A stretch of DNA of 36,322 bases, from positions 1 to 36,322 of the forward strand of contig JBDLTZ010000098.1 of NCBI GenBank assembly GCA_039805565.1. Reading direction: 5' to 3'. This stretch comes from CALJIC01 sp039805565 (GTDB lineage: Bacteria > Chloroflexota > Chloroflexia > Chloroflexales > Roseiflexaceae). Shown in pieces: positions 17,421 to 24,901 of the stretch. Below the pieces are notes generated by a model. It saw only the letters and a program-made list of their open reading frames with translations. It had not been told where the DNA came from and did not search any database. A program made the translations under genes and the position numbers. Numbering within the stretch: position 1 is the first letter of the stretch; each line of letters opens with the position of its first letter.

Positions 17421-19475
17421 ATGTTTATTGCTGCCCGGTTTCGTTTTGCGGCCGTTGGGGTCGCATCTCTCGCTCTCGCCGCACTGCTCGCCGCGTGCGG
17501 TGGCCCCCAGGTCCCAATCGCTGGCACTGTTACCGACGCGTACACCGGTCAGCCGGTCGACTCGGCCACAGTGAGCCTTGGTCAGGACACGCTCACAACA
17601 GACCAGGGCGGCAAGTATCAGCTCTCGCGCTGGGATAAGAAGGGCACACTCCAGATCAGCGCCAACGGCTACGAGCCGGTGGTGGTGGATCTGTCTACCA
17701 AGCCGCAGCTGGAGAAGCCCGAGCCGCCGGTCGTGACGCTCGACGCGATCAGCATCCGGCCGAACGTCCTGAGCGGCACGGTCACCGACAGCTACTCTAG
17801 CCAGCCGCTTGCCGGAGCGCTGGTGCAGGTTACGGATACGCTCAGCGCCACCACCGGTGCGGACGGTCGCTACACCCTGACGGGCCTTCCGGAGAGCTTC
17901 AGCGTCACGGTGACTGCCCCGGACTATGAGACGTTCAGCCAGAGTGTCTCGCGATCCACCGCGCTTGACGTGGCGGTGCGGCCGAACATCCTCGCGGGGC
18001 GCATCACCGACCGCTTCAGCGGCAGCCCGGTGGCGGGCGCTACGGTGGCGTCCGGCGACGCCAGCGTCACCACCGACGCGGAAGGCCGCTACCGGCTCGA
18101 GGGTGTACCCGAGCAGGCAACGATCACAGTCTCCTCCGAGGGCTACGCCGAGCTGACGCAGCCGGTGGACCGGACCACAAGCCTCGACGCGGCGCTCCGG
18201 CCCGACGTCCTCAAAGGCACCCTGGTGGACGCCTCCACCAAACAGCCGATCGCCAATGCCACCGTCATCGCGACGACGAACCTTACCAGCAGCGATGTGG
18301 CACACGTGCGCATCGATAACAGCAGCGATGGCGGCTTCACGCTCGAGGGCATCCCCGAGCAAGGCTTCGTCCAGGTGATTGCGCCCGGCTACCGCAAGGC
18401 GGTGGTCGAGCTCAAGGACGGCAGCGTGCCCGAGACGATCGAGCTCGAGCCGTTCACCACCAAGGCGCTGTACGTCACGGCGGCGGTGGCCGCCAACTGG
18501 GATCTGCTGCTGCAGTACTTCGACGCGATCGACAACACCGAGCTGAACGCGATCGTGATCGACCTCAAGAGCGACCTGCGCGATGACCTGGGCCTGGTGT
18601 ACTACGACTCGCAGGTGCCGCTCGTGAAGGAGCTCGGCCTCAGCAAGCCGTACATGGACCTGCCCAAGATCCTGGCCGAGGCCAAGAAGCGCGGCATCTA
18701 CACCATCGCGCGCGTGCATATCTTCAGCCACGACAACGTGCTGGCCGACGCCAAGCCGGAGTGGGCCGCGAAGGATCGCACAACCGGCGGGGTCTTCGCC
18801 GACTACCCCACTTCGACGATCCGCTACGCGTGGCTGGACCCGTGGAACCAGAACGTCTGGGACTACAACATCCAGCTCGCCACCGAGGCGGCGCTGATGG
18901 GCTTCGACGAGATCAACTACGACTACATCCGCTTCCCGTCGCTGGAGTTCTCGGCCAGCGACAAGGAGCGGCTCCAGCTCTCGCGTGAGAGCACGCCCGA
19001 GGAGCGCTACGCCAATATTGTCGAGGTGCTCAAGCGCTCGCACCGCGCCATCAGCGGCGCCGGGGCCTTCTTCTCGGTTGATGTGTTCGGCTACACCTCC
19101 TTCCGCGCCTCGCCGCTGATCGGCCAGGATATCTCGCGCATGTCGGAGTACACCGACTACGTTATGCCGATGGTGTACCCCTCGCACTTCTCGCCCGGCG
19201 AGTTCGGTTTCGACGTCCCTGCGCGCTACCCCTACGAGGTGATCAAGAAGTCGATGATCGCCGGCGTCGAGCAGGTGAAGGGGAAGCGGGCCCTGATCCG
19301 GCCCTGGCTGCAGGAGTTCACTCTGATCTGGGTGCCCGATGACCAGATCGTTGAGTACGGCCCGGCCGAGGTGCGCGCGCAGATCCGGGCAGTCGAGGAG
19401 GTGGCCGGGACAGGCGGCTGGATCCTGTACGACTCCGCTAACAACTACGACGAGTCGGCGCTCGCGCCCGAGTAG
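17421..19475 (+). CDS. lipoprotein: four CarboxypepD_reg-like repeats plus DUF4015-like TIM barrel
   Basis: A 684-residue exported lipoprotein. The signal peptide ends in lipobox LAAC with C26. Four beta-sandwich repeats of about 75 residues follow (beginning IAGTVTDAYTGQPVDSATV, LSGTVTDSYSSQPLAGALV, LAGRITDRFSGSPVAGATV and LKGTLVDASTKQPIANATV), the carboxypeptidase-regulatory-like pattern. From about residue 348 to the end is a domain like the DUF4015 putative glycoside hydrolases (AIVIDLKSD, YTIARVHIFSHD, FDEINYDYIRFP, DYVMPMVYPSHF). The acidic DEINYDYIRFP strand-end is where a catalytic acid would sit. I choose ATG 17421 (MFIAARFRF) because it gives a clean signal peptide; a GTG at 17382 is in frame upstream. 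GGAAAG lies ten bases before it. Enzymatic activity is inferred, not shown. Confidence 0.85.
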   Translation: MFIAARFRFAAVGVASLALAALLAACGGPQVPIAGTVTDAYTGQPVDSATVSLGQDTLTTDQGGKYQLSRWDKKGTLQISANGYEPVVVDLSTKPQLEKPEPPVVTLDAISIRPNVLSGTVTDSYSSQPLAGALVQVTDTLSATTGADGRYTLTGLPESFSVTVTAPDYETFSQSVSRSTALDVAVRPNILAGRITDRFSGSPVAGATVASGDASVTTDAEGRYRLEGVPEQATITVSSEGYAELTQPVDRTTSLDAALRPDVLKGTLVDASTKQPIANATVIATTNLTSSDVAHVRIDNSSDGGFTLEGIPEQGFVQVIAPGYRKAVVELKDGSVPETIELEPFTTKALYVTAAVAANWDLLLQYFDAIDNTELNAIVIDLKSDLRDDLGLVYYDSQVPLVKELGLSKPYMDLPKILAEAKKRGIYTIARVHIFSHDNVLADAKPEWAAKDRTTGGVFADYPTSTIRYAWLDPWNQNVWDYNIQLATEAALMGFDEINYDYIRFPSLEFSASDKERLQLSRESTPEERYANIVEVLKRSHRAISGAGAFFSVDVFGYTSFRASPLIGQDISRMSEYTDYVMPMVYPSHFSPGEFGFDVPARYPYEVIKKSMIAGVEQVKGKRALIRPWLQEFTLIWVPDDQIVEYGPAEVRAQIRAVEEVAGTGGWILYDSANNYDESALAPE

Positions 19476-19493
19476 GCCGGCTCTGCGGGAGGC

Positions 19494-19516
19494 TTGGAGG
19501 GGCTCTGCCCCTCCAA
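19494..19516 (+). terminator. hairpin after the DUF4015-like gene
   Basis: TTGGAGGGGC (19494-19503) and GCCCCTCCAA (19507-19516) make a perfect ten-base stem with a TCT loop, 18 bases after the stop codon. No U-run follows, so it may be a partial terminator or an mRNA 3' end protector. Confidence 0.65.
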
Positions 19517-19532
19517 AACCATGACGAGCGAT

Positions 19533-19562
19533 CTTCTCGGGGGCTCGGCGCCCCCGCAGCCC
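19533..19562. repeat. dispersed family-B hairpin, second copy
   Basis: CGGGGGC (19538-19544) and GCCCCCG (19550-19556) pair over a five-base loop inside TTCTCGGGGGCT, with CAGCCCCCGCC after it. It matches the copy at 15822-15851. It lies between the DUF4015-like gene and the amidase gene, 38 bases before the amidase start. Confidence 0.65.
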
Positions 19563-19599
19563 CCGCCGGCAGGGTGAACCGGCGGTGACAGGAGCACTT

Positions 19600-22077
19600 A
19601 TGCGACTGCGACGCGCGCTGCTGATGACGCTCAAGGCGTCGGCGCGAAGCGCCATCGTCCCGGCCATCGCTCTTGCCCTCGGCCTGCCCGTCGCCGCGCA
19701 GGAGACGCAGCCGGCTCCCACGCCAGCCACAGCACCCGCCCCCGCCACAGCACCCGCCCCCGCCACAGCACCCGCCCCTGTCGCTCCCCGCGCCCAGATC
19801 GGCACCGCGATCTTCAGCACTGTCCAGGAGTGGGGGCGCGGGACCGCCCAGGGTCTCCAGATCATCAATAATGCAGACGGCGAGCTGCGCCTAAGCGACG
19901 GCGTGACTCAGGGGGTGTTCGAGTCGCAGGTGATCAGCGCCACGTTCGGCTTCAACGCACTGGGCGCGGTGTGGCGCGCCGACATCCCGCCCGGCACACG
20001 CCTGACCCTCGAGGTGCGCGGCGGCAGCGGGCCGCTCTCGCTCGGGGAGTACCAGCCGCTCGCCGGCGGGGACGCCCGCCCGCAGGACCGCGGCGACACC
20101 CCCGCGCTTGAGTCGGTGCGGCCTTTCCCGCCCGGCACAACCGCGCTCCAGCTCCGCGCGACGTTTCAGACCTCTGTCCCGAACGCCTCGCCGCTGCTGA
20201 GCGACATCACCCTGAGCTACATCGACGCCGCCGCCGGTCCTGAGCGCGTCGCCGGTCTTGAGCGCGTCACGGCCCGCTCCCGCTCCGCTACGCTTACGCC
20301 TGCGCCCGAGCTGATCCCGCGCCAGAGCTGGAGCGGCTCGCAGCCCTCCGCGAGCGCGGTGGCCCGGCATACCCCGCGTGGTGTGCTGCTGCACCAGATC
20401 GGCAGCGACGCCGTGGATGCCCCGCTGCCCTACCTGCGCGCGCTGGCGGCCTACCACATCTCGGTGCTCGGCTGGGAGGACATCCCGTACCACTACATCG
20501 TCGATCGCGACGGCGTGGTGTACGAGGGCCACACCGGCGGCCCGACCGCCGCCGTCCCGCGGCTCTCCGGCGGCGACCCGGTGGTCCATGTGGCGCTGAT
20601 CGGCTCGAGCGCCCCGCCCGGCCCGCAGCTGGCCGCACTCGAGGGGCTGCTGGCGTGGCTCGGCCAGGCCTACACCATCCCGCCGCTCGGCCAGCACGCC
20701 GCGACTCTCGGCGGGAGTAGCGTGGTGGTGCCAAACCTCGCGGCCCACACCGAGCTCGTGCCCGACGCCGCCGACCCCTCGCAGCAGCTGCGCGACCTGA
20801 TGCCCGAGCTGCGCCAGCGCGTCGACCAGACCACTGTCCGCTCGCGCTGGTACTTCGCCGAGGGCAACGTCTTTGACTTCGCCCAGCGCCTGGCGGTGCT
20901 GAACCCCAGCGCGCAGCCGGCCAGCGTTCGCTTCATCCTGTTGCGCCAGCCCGGCCCGGCGGTGGTGCGAGAGGCCTCGGTGAGCGCTGGCGGCCGTGTG
21001 GACCTGGTGGTCAACCAGGTGTTCAGCGACACCACCGATGTCCCGTCGATCGTCGAGTCGAACGCCGAGATTGTGGCCGAGCGTTTCATGACGTTCGGCA
21101 ACGATATCACTGCGTCCCCGGGCATCAGCCAGCCCTCGCGCGTGTGGTACTTCGCGGAGGGCGCCACCGATGCGTCCAGCCGCACCTACCTGGTGCTGTT
21201 CAACCCGCAAGGCGCCGAGGTGAGCGCCGCGCTGACGTACATGAAGAGCGACGGCACGACGGCGGCCGAGTCGATCCGTATCCCGCCCTTCACGCGACGC
21301 GTGGTGGTGGTGGGTGACCGTCTGCCCGGCGTGGTGTTCGGCACGCGGGTGGTCTCCACCCAGCCGATCGTCGCCGAGCGCACGATGATCTTTGGGACGG
21401 GCAGCACGGCGGCCACCAGCGGAGTCCACACCGCACCCGGCGTGTCGCAGCTCTCGCGGCGCTGGTACTTCGCCGAGGGGACGACGCAGCGCCCCTTCCG
21501 CATGTCGGTGCTGGTGCTCAACCCCAACGCCCAGAATGCGAATGTGGCGGTGACGTTCCTGACGGCCGACGGCACGTCGCTCACGCGGCGCTACGCTGTG
21601 CCGCCCACCACGCGCCTGTCGATCGACGTCAACGAGGTGGTGCCGGAGCTCGGCGTCGCCACAACTGTCGAGGCTGACCGGCCGGTGGCGGTCGAGCGCA
21701 GCCTGTACTGGCGGGATGGGGCCGCTGGCAGCGCGGGGGCGGGTGCGGTGGCGCCGGCCTTCACGTGGCGCTTCGCCGACGGCCGCACCAGTGGGGATTT
21801 CCAGCAGTACCTGCTGCTCAGCAACCCGAACAAGAACCAGGCGCGCGTCACGGTAGACTTCGTGCTGGCGAACGGCTCGCGCTCCACCCAGTCCGTGGTA
21901 ATGCCGGGCGGCTCGCGGTACACGATGGCTGTCCACGAGATCCACCCGAACCAGCAGGCGATCTCGGCCACGGTGCGTTCGACGCAGCCGATTGTCGCGG
22001 AGCGCTCGCTCTACCAAGGCGCGCCGGGCGCCGACACGAACCGCGGCGGTGCGACGTCGCTCGGGGTGCCGGAGTAG
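19600..22077 (+). CDS. secreted amidase/PGRP-domain protein with four WYFAEG repeats
   Basis: An 825-residue exported protein. Signal peptide 1 to ~33 (LGLPVAAQE), a Pro-Ala-Thr spacer, a beta-rich domain (~65-225), then an N-acetylmuramoyl-alanine amidase type 2/PGRP-like domain (~237-400; LIPRQSWSG, GVLLHQIGS, YHYIVDRDGVVYEGH). Likely zinc ligands are H265 and H383; the usual third ligand Cys is absent, and an Asp in ELVPDAADP may replace it, so cleavage of peptidoglycan is uncertain. Four ~100-residue repeats follow, each starting with WYFAEG or WRFADG (tryptophan codons at 20848, 21145, 21473, 21766) and closing with QPIVAER or a variant. I start at ATG 19600 with AGGAG five bases upstream rather than GTG 19585. 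The next gene starts two bases after its stop. Confidence 0.87.
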   Translation: MRLRRALLMTLKASARSAIVPAIALALGLPVAAQETQPAPTPATAPAPATAPAPATAPAPVAPRAQIGTAIFSTVQEWGRGTAQGLQIINNADGELRLSDGVTQGVFESQVISATFGFNALGAVWRADIPPGTRLTLEVRGGSGPLSLGEYQPLAGGDARPQDRGDTPALESVRPFPPGTTALQLRATFQTSVPNASPLLSDITLSYIDAAAGPERVAGLERVTARSRSATLTPAPELIPRQSWSGSQPSASAVARHTPRGVLLHQIGSDAVDAPLPYLRALAAYHISVLGWEDIPYHYIVDRDGVVYEGHTGGPTAAVPRLSGGDPVVHVALIGSSAPPGPQLAALEGLLAWLGQAYTIPPLGQHAATLGGSSVVVPNLAAHTELVPDAADPSQQLRDLMPELRQRVDQTTVRSRWYFAEGNVFDFAQRLAVLNPSAQPASVRFILLRQPGPAVVREASVSAGGRVDLVVNQVFSDTTDVPSIVESNAEIVAERFMTFGNDITASPGISQPSRVWYFAEGATDASSRTYLVLFNPQGAEVSAALTYMKSDGTTAAESIRIPPFTRRVVVVGDRLPGVVFGTRVVSTQPIVAERTMIFGTGSTAATSGVHTAPGVSQLSRRWYFAEGTTQRPFRMSVLVLNPNAQNANVAVTFLTADGTSLTRRYAVPPTTRLSIDVNEVVPELGVATTVEADRPVAVERSLYWRDGAAGSAGAGAVAPAFTWRFADGRTSGDFQQYLLLSNPNKNQARVTVDFVLANGSRSTQSVVMPGGSRYTMAVHEIHPNQQAISATVRSTQPIVAERSLYQGAPGADTNRGGATSLGVPE
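19726..19779 (+). repeat. 18-base coding tandem repeat, three copies
   Basis: GCCACAGCACCCGCCCCC is repeated three times head to tail (19726, 19744, 19762; the last copy differs in its final base). It encodes ATAPAP units of the Pro/Ala spacer just after the signal peptide, and its near-identity suggests recent slippage. Confidence 0.9.
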
Positions 22078-22079
22078 CC

Positions 22080-22901
22080 GTGACGTCAGAAATATTCCCG
22101 CCCGAGCCCGCCCCTCCGCGCCGCGGCTGCCTCGTTGGGTGGATCGTATCGGCACTGCTGGTGATCGTTATTACTACGTTCCTCGCGCTGCTGGCTGTGT
22201 CGGGCGGCCTGCTCTGGCTCGGCTACACAGTCCGTACGCCCGCCGAGGTGGCGGAGGCCCGTGCGCTGGTGGCGACGCTGGCCTCGCGCCAGGAGGTGCT
22301 CGAGACCAGCGTGGTGGAGCTCGCAGAATGGGACGATGAGCAGCGCGAGACGCTCGATGATCTGAGCGGCGAGATTGCGGCGATGCAGGGGGTGCGCGCC
22401 GAGCTCGAGGACGAGCTACGGACAAGCGCGCAGCAGAACGCGACGCTGGTGGCCGAGGCGCGCCTGAGCCGCGACCAGGTGCTGGCCTTCGCCACGGCTG
22501 AGGCGGGCCGCGCTGCGCTGCTGCAGGAGCTCGAGCGCCGCTCTGCGCGGGTGGAGCGCTTTCTCCAGCGGCTGAGTGATATTTCGGCCGATACCGCGCT
22601 CGATCTGGAGCAGGCGACCCCGGTCGCCCCGGTCCTCCCGGTGACGCCGTCACCCGCGCCGCCGACGCCAACACGCACACCGGCTACGCTCCCTCCGACG
22701 CCAACACGCACACTGGCTACGCTCCCTCCGACCGATACGCTGCCGACCGATACGCCGCCGACCGCGACGCTGGCCTCTACCAGCACGCCCGACGCAACAG
22801 GCACGCCGGACGAGGTCGCTACCAGTACGCCAGCCGCCACAAGTACGCGAACGGCGACGGGCGCTCTCACGCCGTCGCCGTCCGTGACTCCTACCCCGTA
22901 G
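22080..22901 (+). CDS. membrane-anchored coiled-coil protein with Pro/Thr-rich tail
   Basis: A 273-residue protein of no family I recognise. A short N-terminal segment rich in Pro is followed by one transmembrane helix (~20-45, GWIVSALLVIVITTFLALLA), a long charged helix with coiled-coil character (~55-185, Glu/Ala/Leu/Arg-rich), and an unstructured tail of about 90 residues made mostly of Thr, Pro, Ala and Ser, like a wall-spanning or glycosylated spacer. It starts at GTG 22080, two bases after the amidase stop, with GGAG in the end of the amidase gene, so translation is probably coupled. The context suggests work with the amidase-domain protein at the cell surface; this is inference. Confidence 0.8.
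   Translation: MTSEIFPPEPAPPRRGCLVGWIVSALLVIVITTFLALLAVSGGLLWLGYTVRTPAEVAEARALVATLASRQEVLETSVVELAEWDDEQRETLDDLSGEIAAMQGVRAELEDELRTSAQQNATLVAEARLSRDQVLAFATAEAGRAALLQELERRSARVERFLQRLSDISADTALDLEQATPVAPVLPVTPSPAPPTPTRTPATLPPTPTRTLATLPPTDTLPTDTPPTATLASTSTPDATGTPDEVATSTPAATSTRTATGALTPSPSVTPTP
22662..22757 (+). repeat. coding tandem repeats in the Pro/Thr tail
   Basis: Two copies of a 33-base unit (22662-22694 and 22695-22727, one mismatch) encode two PTPTRT-AT-LPP segments. They are followed by two copies of a 15-base unit starting CCGACCGATACGC (22728-22757). All keep the reading frame. Confidence 0.85.
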
Positions 22902-22928
22902 CCAGGCTCGGGGCCTTCGCTTCACAGA

Positions 22929-22977
22929 GGGCCTTCTGTCTGTGGAGCTGCTGAGCCCCTCCACAGACAGAAGGCCC
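22929..22977. terminator. 19-bp bidirectional terminator hairpin
   Basis: A perfect 19-base stem (22929-22947 against 22959-22977; left arm begins GGGCCTTCTGTC) with an eleven-base loop lies between the convergent coiled-coil and lipoprotein genes, 28 bases from one stop and 45 from the other. It is the longest perfect inverted repeat I found in the window. No U-run flanks it. Confidence 0.8.
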
Positions 22978-23021
22978 CGTGTGCCGAGCGGAGGGGTCAA
23001 GCCTCTCCGCTCCTCGCTGTG

Positions 23022-24812
23022 CTACTCCTCGATCTCGTCCGTGATGTCCAGGAGCTCGAACGTCTCGTCCACCTCGCCATCGCCGCCGCGGTCGATGTCG
23101 ATCGGCAGACCGTCCTGGTTGCCCTCCCAGAGCGCGTAGTCCATATAGGCCACGTCGTCCGGCTCCAGCACCAGCTCGTCGCCGCCGAAGATTTGCTCGC
23201 CCTGGTCATCGATGCGGGACAATGCCAGCAGGTAGGAGCCATCCTCGGTGTTGTCGATCGTGTCGAGCGCCACAGTTTGGGCGGCGGTGTCGAGGGTCAC
23301 GTTCACCGCGCCGCCCGCCTCCAGCTCCATGCCCTTGATGTAGAACGTGTAGTCAGCGGCGGGGGTCTCGATGCCCACCAGGATATCCGGCGACTCGCCG
23401 GTCTCGGTGAGGTAGGAGAGGAAGCTGCCGTCGGGCGAGACGTCGAGGGTGTCCACCTGGCCGGGATCGAGCATGATGTCGCTGATCTCGAGCGTGTAGC
23501 CTGGGCCGACCATCGTCACCGCGGCGATGCTCGGCTCCTCGAGGCGGCTGCCATCGATCGTCATAGTGAAGTCGATCCCGACCGGCATGTAGAACGCCGG
23601 AGCGTTATCGTTGTCCCACACTGCCACGCCGTAGCGCCAGGCGTGGGATTTGGCGCCGGGGATCTCGTTGACGAACTGGCCGTCAGCGTAGCCGTAGCGC
23701 CGGCCCTCGCCGTCGGTGATCAGGAGGTCGCCCTCGCCGTCGAACCAGATCTGGTTGTAGAGCTGCTCGGGCGCCGCGCTGCCGCCGGCAACCCGTGCGG
23801 TGGCGCTCTCGGCGCAGAACGGGCAGAATTGCTGCTGGAGGCGGGGTGGGATAGGTGCGAGCTCGAGCGTCAGGCTCTCGGCATCACCCTCGTAGGTGTC
23901 GGCCGCGATCTCCGGGTTCGAGGAGCCGTCGTACACCCAGGTGTTGGCGTTGGTGTCCACCTCGATCGCGCGCATCTGGCCGGGGTAGTTGTTGTCGTAG
24001 ATCAGGATCCAGAAGACACCCTGGCCGCGGTCCTCGATGGCGAAGGGGGTCACGGCGTGCCCGCCGGAGCGGTCGCGCTTGTAGAAGCCGATCGCGTAGG
24101 TCTCCTCCAGCTTGCGGTCGGAGTTGAAGACGTCGATCAGGGTGTTCACCACCTCGGTGGGAGTCAGCCGGTTGAGGATGGCGTCGCGGGCGGGCAAGGT
24201 GGCCTGGGTGGTGAACCAGTAGGCGATCTCGCGCTGGAGCGCCTCGTTGCCATCGCGCGTGAGCTCGGCGGTGCTCTCGGCGCCGAAGTCGGCCGCATTG
24301 ATCTGGCCGGAGTAGATCAGCTTGCTCACGACGGCCATGCCCTCGCAGTGACCGCCGGACATGCCCTGGTTTTGCTCCTGCATCCACTGCTCGCCGGCCG
24401 GCGTCAGGAGGCAGGCATCGCCCTCCAGGCTGGCGCAGACCTCGTCGCCGAACAGGCGGCGCACGTCGGCGGGCGTGAGGTTGACCGTATTGGGATCGGC
24501 GCCGTAGTTCGCGAAGCCGAAGCCGTCCGTGGCCGGGCGGAAGCCCAGGTCGGCTACGAAGACGCCGCTGGTTGTCACGCCTTCGACGGTCAGGCCGCCG
24601 ACCGGCTCTCCGGCGACATCTGTGCCCTTGGGCGGCTGCGCGGCGGCGGGGGCTTCCTCGGCGGGCTGCGCGGCGGGGGCTTCCTCGGCGGGCTGCGCGG
24701 CGGCGGGCGCGGGCGTGGGCTCGGCGGCCTCGGGCTGGTCGCCACAGGAGGCGAGCAGCGCCAGCAAGAGCACGAGCGCGGCCAGGAGGTTGAGTGAGTG
24801 GGTGCGACGCAT
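23022..24812 (-). CDS. lipoprotein with papain-like Cys-His-Asp pattern
   Basis: A 596-residue exported lipoprotein of no named family that I recognise. The signal peptide ends in lipobox LLASC (C23), followed by a low-complexity Pro/Ala/Glu spacer with a 27-base DNA repeat (24645-24698). In the domain at ~75-300, GGHCEGMAV (C156), SGGHAVTPF (H252) and IYDNNYPG (D273/N274) have the order and spacing of a papain-like or C39-like cysteine peptidase; C126 and C134 may form a disulfide. A CPFC pair lies near residue 318. The C-terminal half is beta-rich and ends with an acidic DIDRGGDGEVDE stretch like a calcium loop. AAGGAG lies ten bases before the ATG. It is the last gene of a three-gene cluster, after a hairpin. 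Activity is inferred from the motif pattern only. Confidence 0.78.
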   Translation of the reverse strand: MRRTHSLNLLAALVLLLALLASCGDQPEAAEPTPAPAAAQPAEEAPAAQPAEEAPAAAQPPKGTDVAGEPVGGLTVEGVTTSGVFVADLGFRPATDGFGFANYGADPNTVNLTPADVRRLFGDEVCASLEGDACLLTPAGEQWMQEQNQGMSGGHCEGMAVVSKLIYSGQINAADFGAESTAELTRDGNEALQREIAYWFTTQATLPARDAILNRLTPTEVVNTLIDVFNSDRKLEETYAIGFYKRDRSGGHAVTPFAIEDRGQGVFWILIYDNNYPGQMRAIEVDTNANTWVYDGSSNPEIAADTYEGDAESLTLELAPIPPRLQQQFCPFCAESATARVAGGSAAPEQLYNQIWFDGEGDLLITDGEGRRYGYADGQFVNEIPGAKSHAWRYGVAVWDNDNAPAFYMPVGIDFTMTIDGSRLEEPSIAAVTMVGPGYTLEISDIMLDPGQVDTLDVSPDGSFLSYLTETGESPDILVGIETPAADYTFYIKGMELEAGGAVNVTLDTAAQTVALDTIDNTEDGSYLLALSRIDDQGEQIFGGDELVLEPDDVAYMDYALWEGNQDGLPIDIDRGGDGEVDETFELLDITDEIEE

Positions 24813-24868
24813 GCTGTAGGTGCTCCTTCGGGTGATCGGCGGTTACATCCGGTCGGGCGAAAGGGCGA

Positions 24869-24891
24869 GGGGCGGCCGTACGAGCCGCCCC
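24869..24891 (-). promoter_or_regulatory. intercistronic hairpin before the lipoprotein gene
   Basis: GGGGCGGC (24869-24876) and GCCGCCCC (24884-24891) pair perfectly over a seven-base loop. It lies ten bases after the stop of the TPR membrane gene and 57 bases before the lipoprotein ATG. Being inside a likely operon, it could lower or uncouple expression of the lipoprotein. Confidence 0.55.
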
Positions 24892-24901
24892 GCCGTGCGA
24901 G

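Noticed and set aside
19726..19779. Regular 18-base repeats as a CRISPR-like array
   Set aside because: The units are directly adjacent without spacers and encode a Pro/Ala linker in frame.
17418..19868. 816-codon minus-strand frame opposite the DUF4015-like lipoprotein gene
   Set aside because: The plus strand has a promoter, a signal peptide and recognisable repeats; the minus frame is rich in Arg, Val, His and Gly with no motif.
19891..22155. 754-codon minus-strand frame opposite the amidase gene
   Set aside because: Shadow of a gene with clear domains and ribosome site; no support of its own.
23019..24797. 592-codon plus-strand frame opposite the papain-like lipoprotein gene
   Set aside because: The minus frame has a ribosome site, lipobox and motifs; the plus frame has none.
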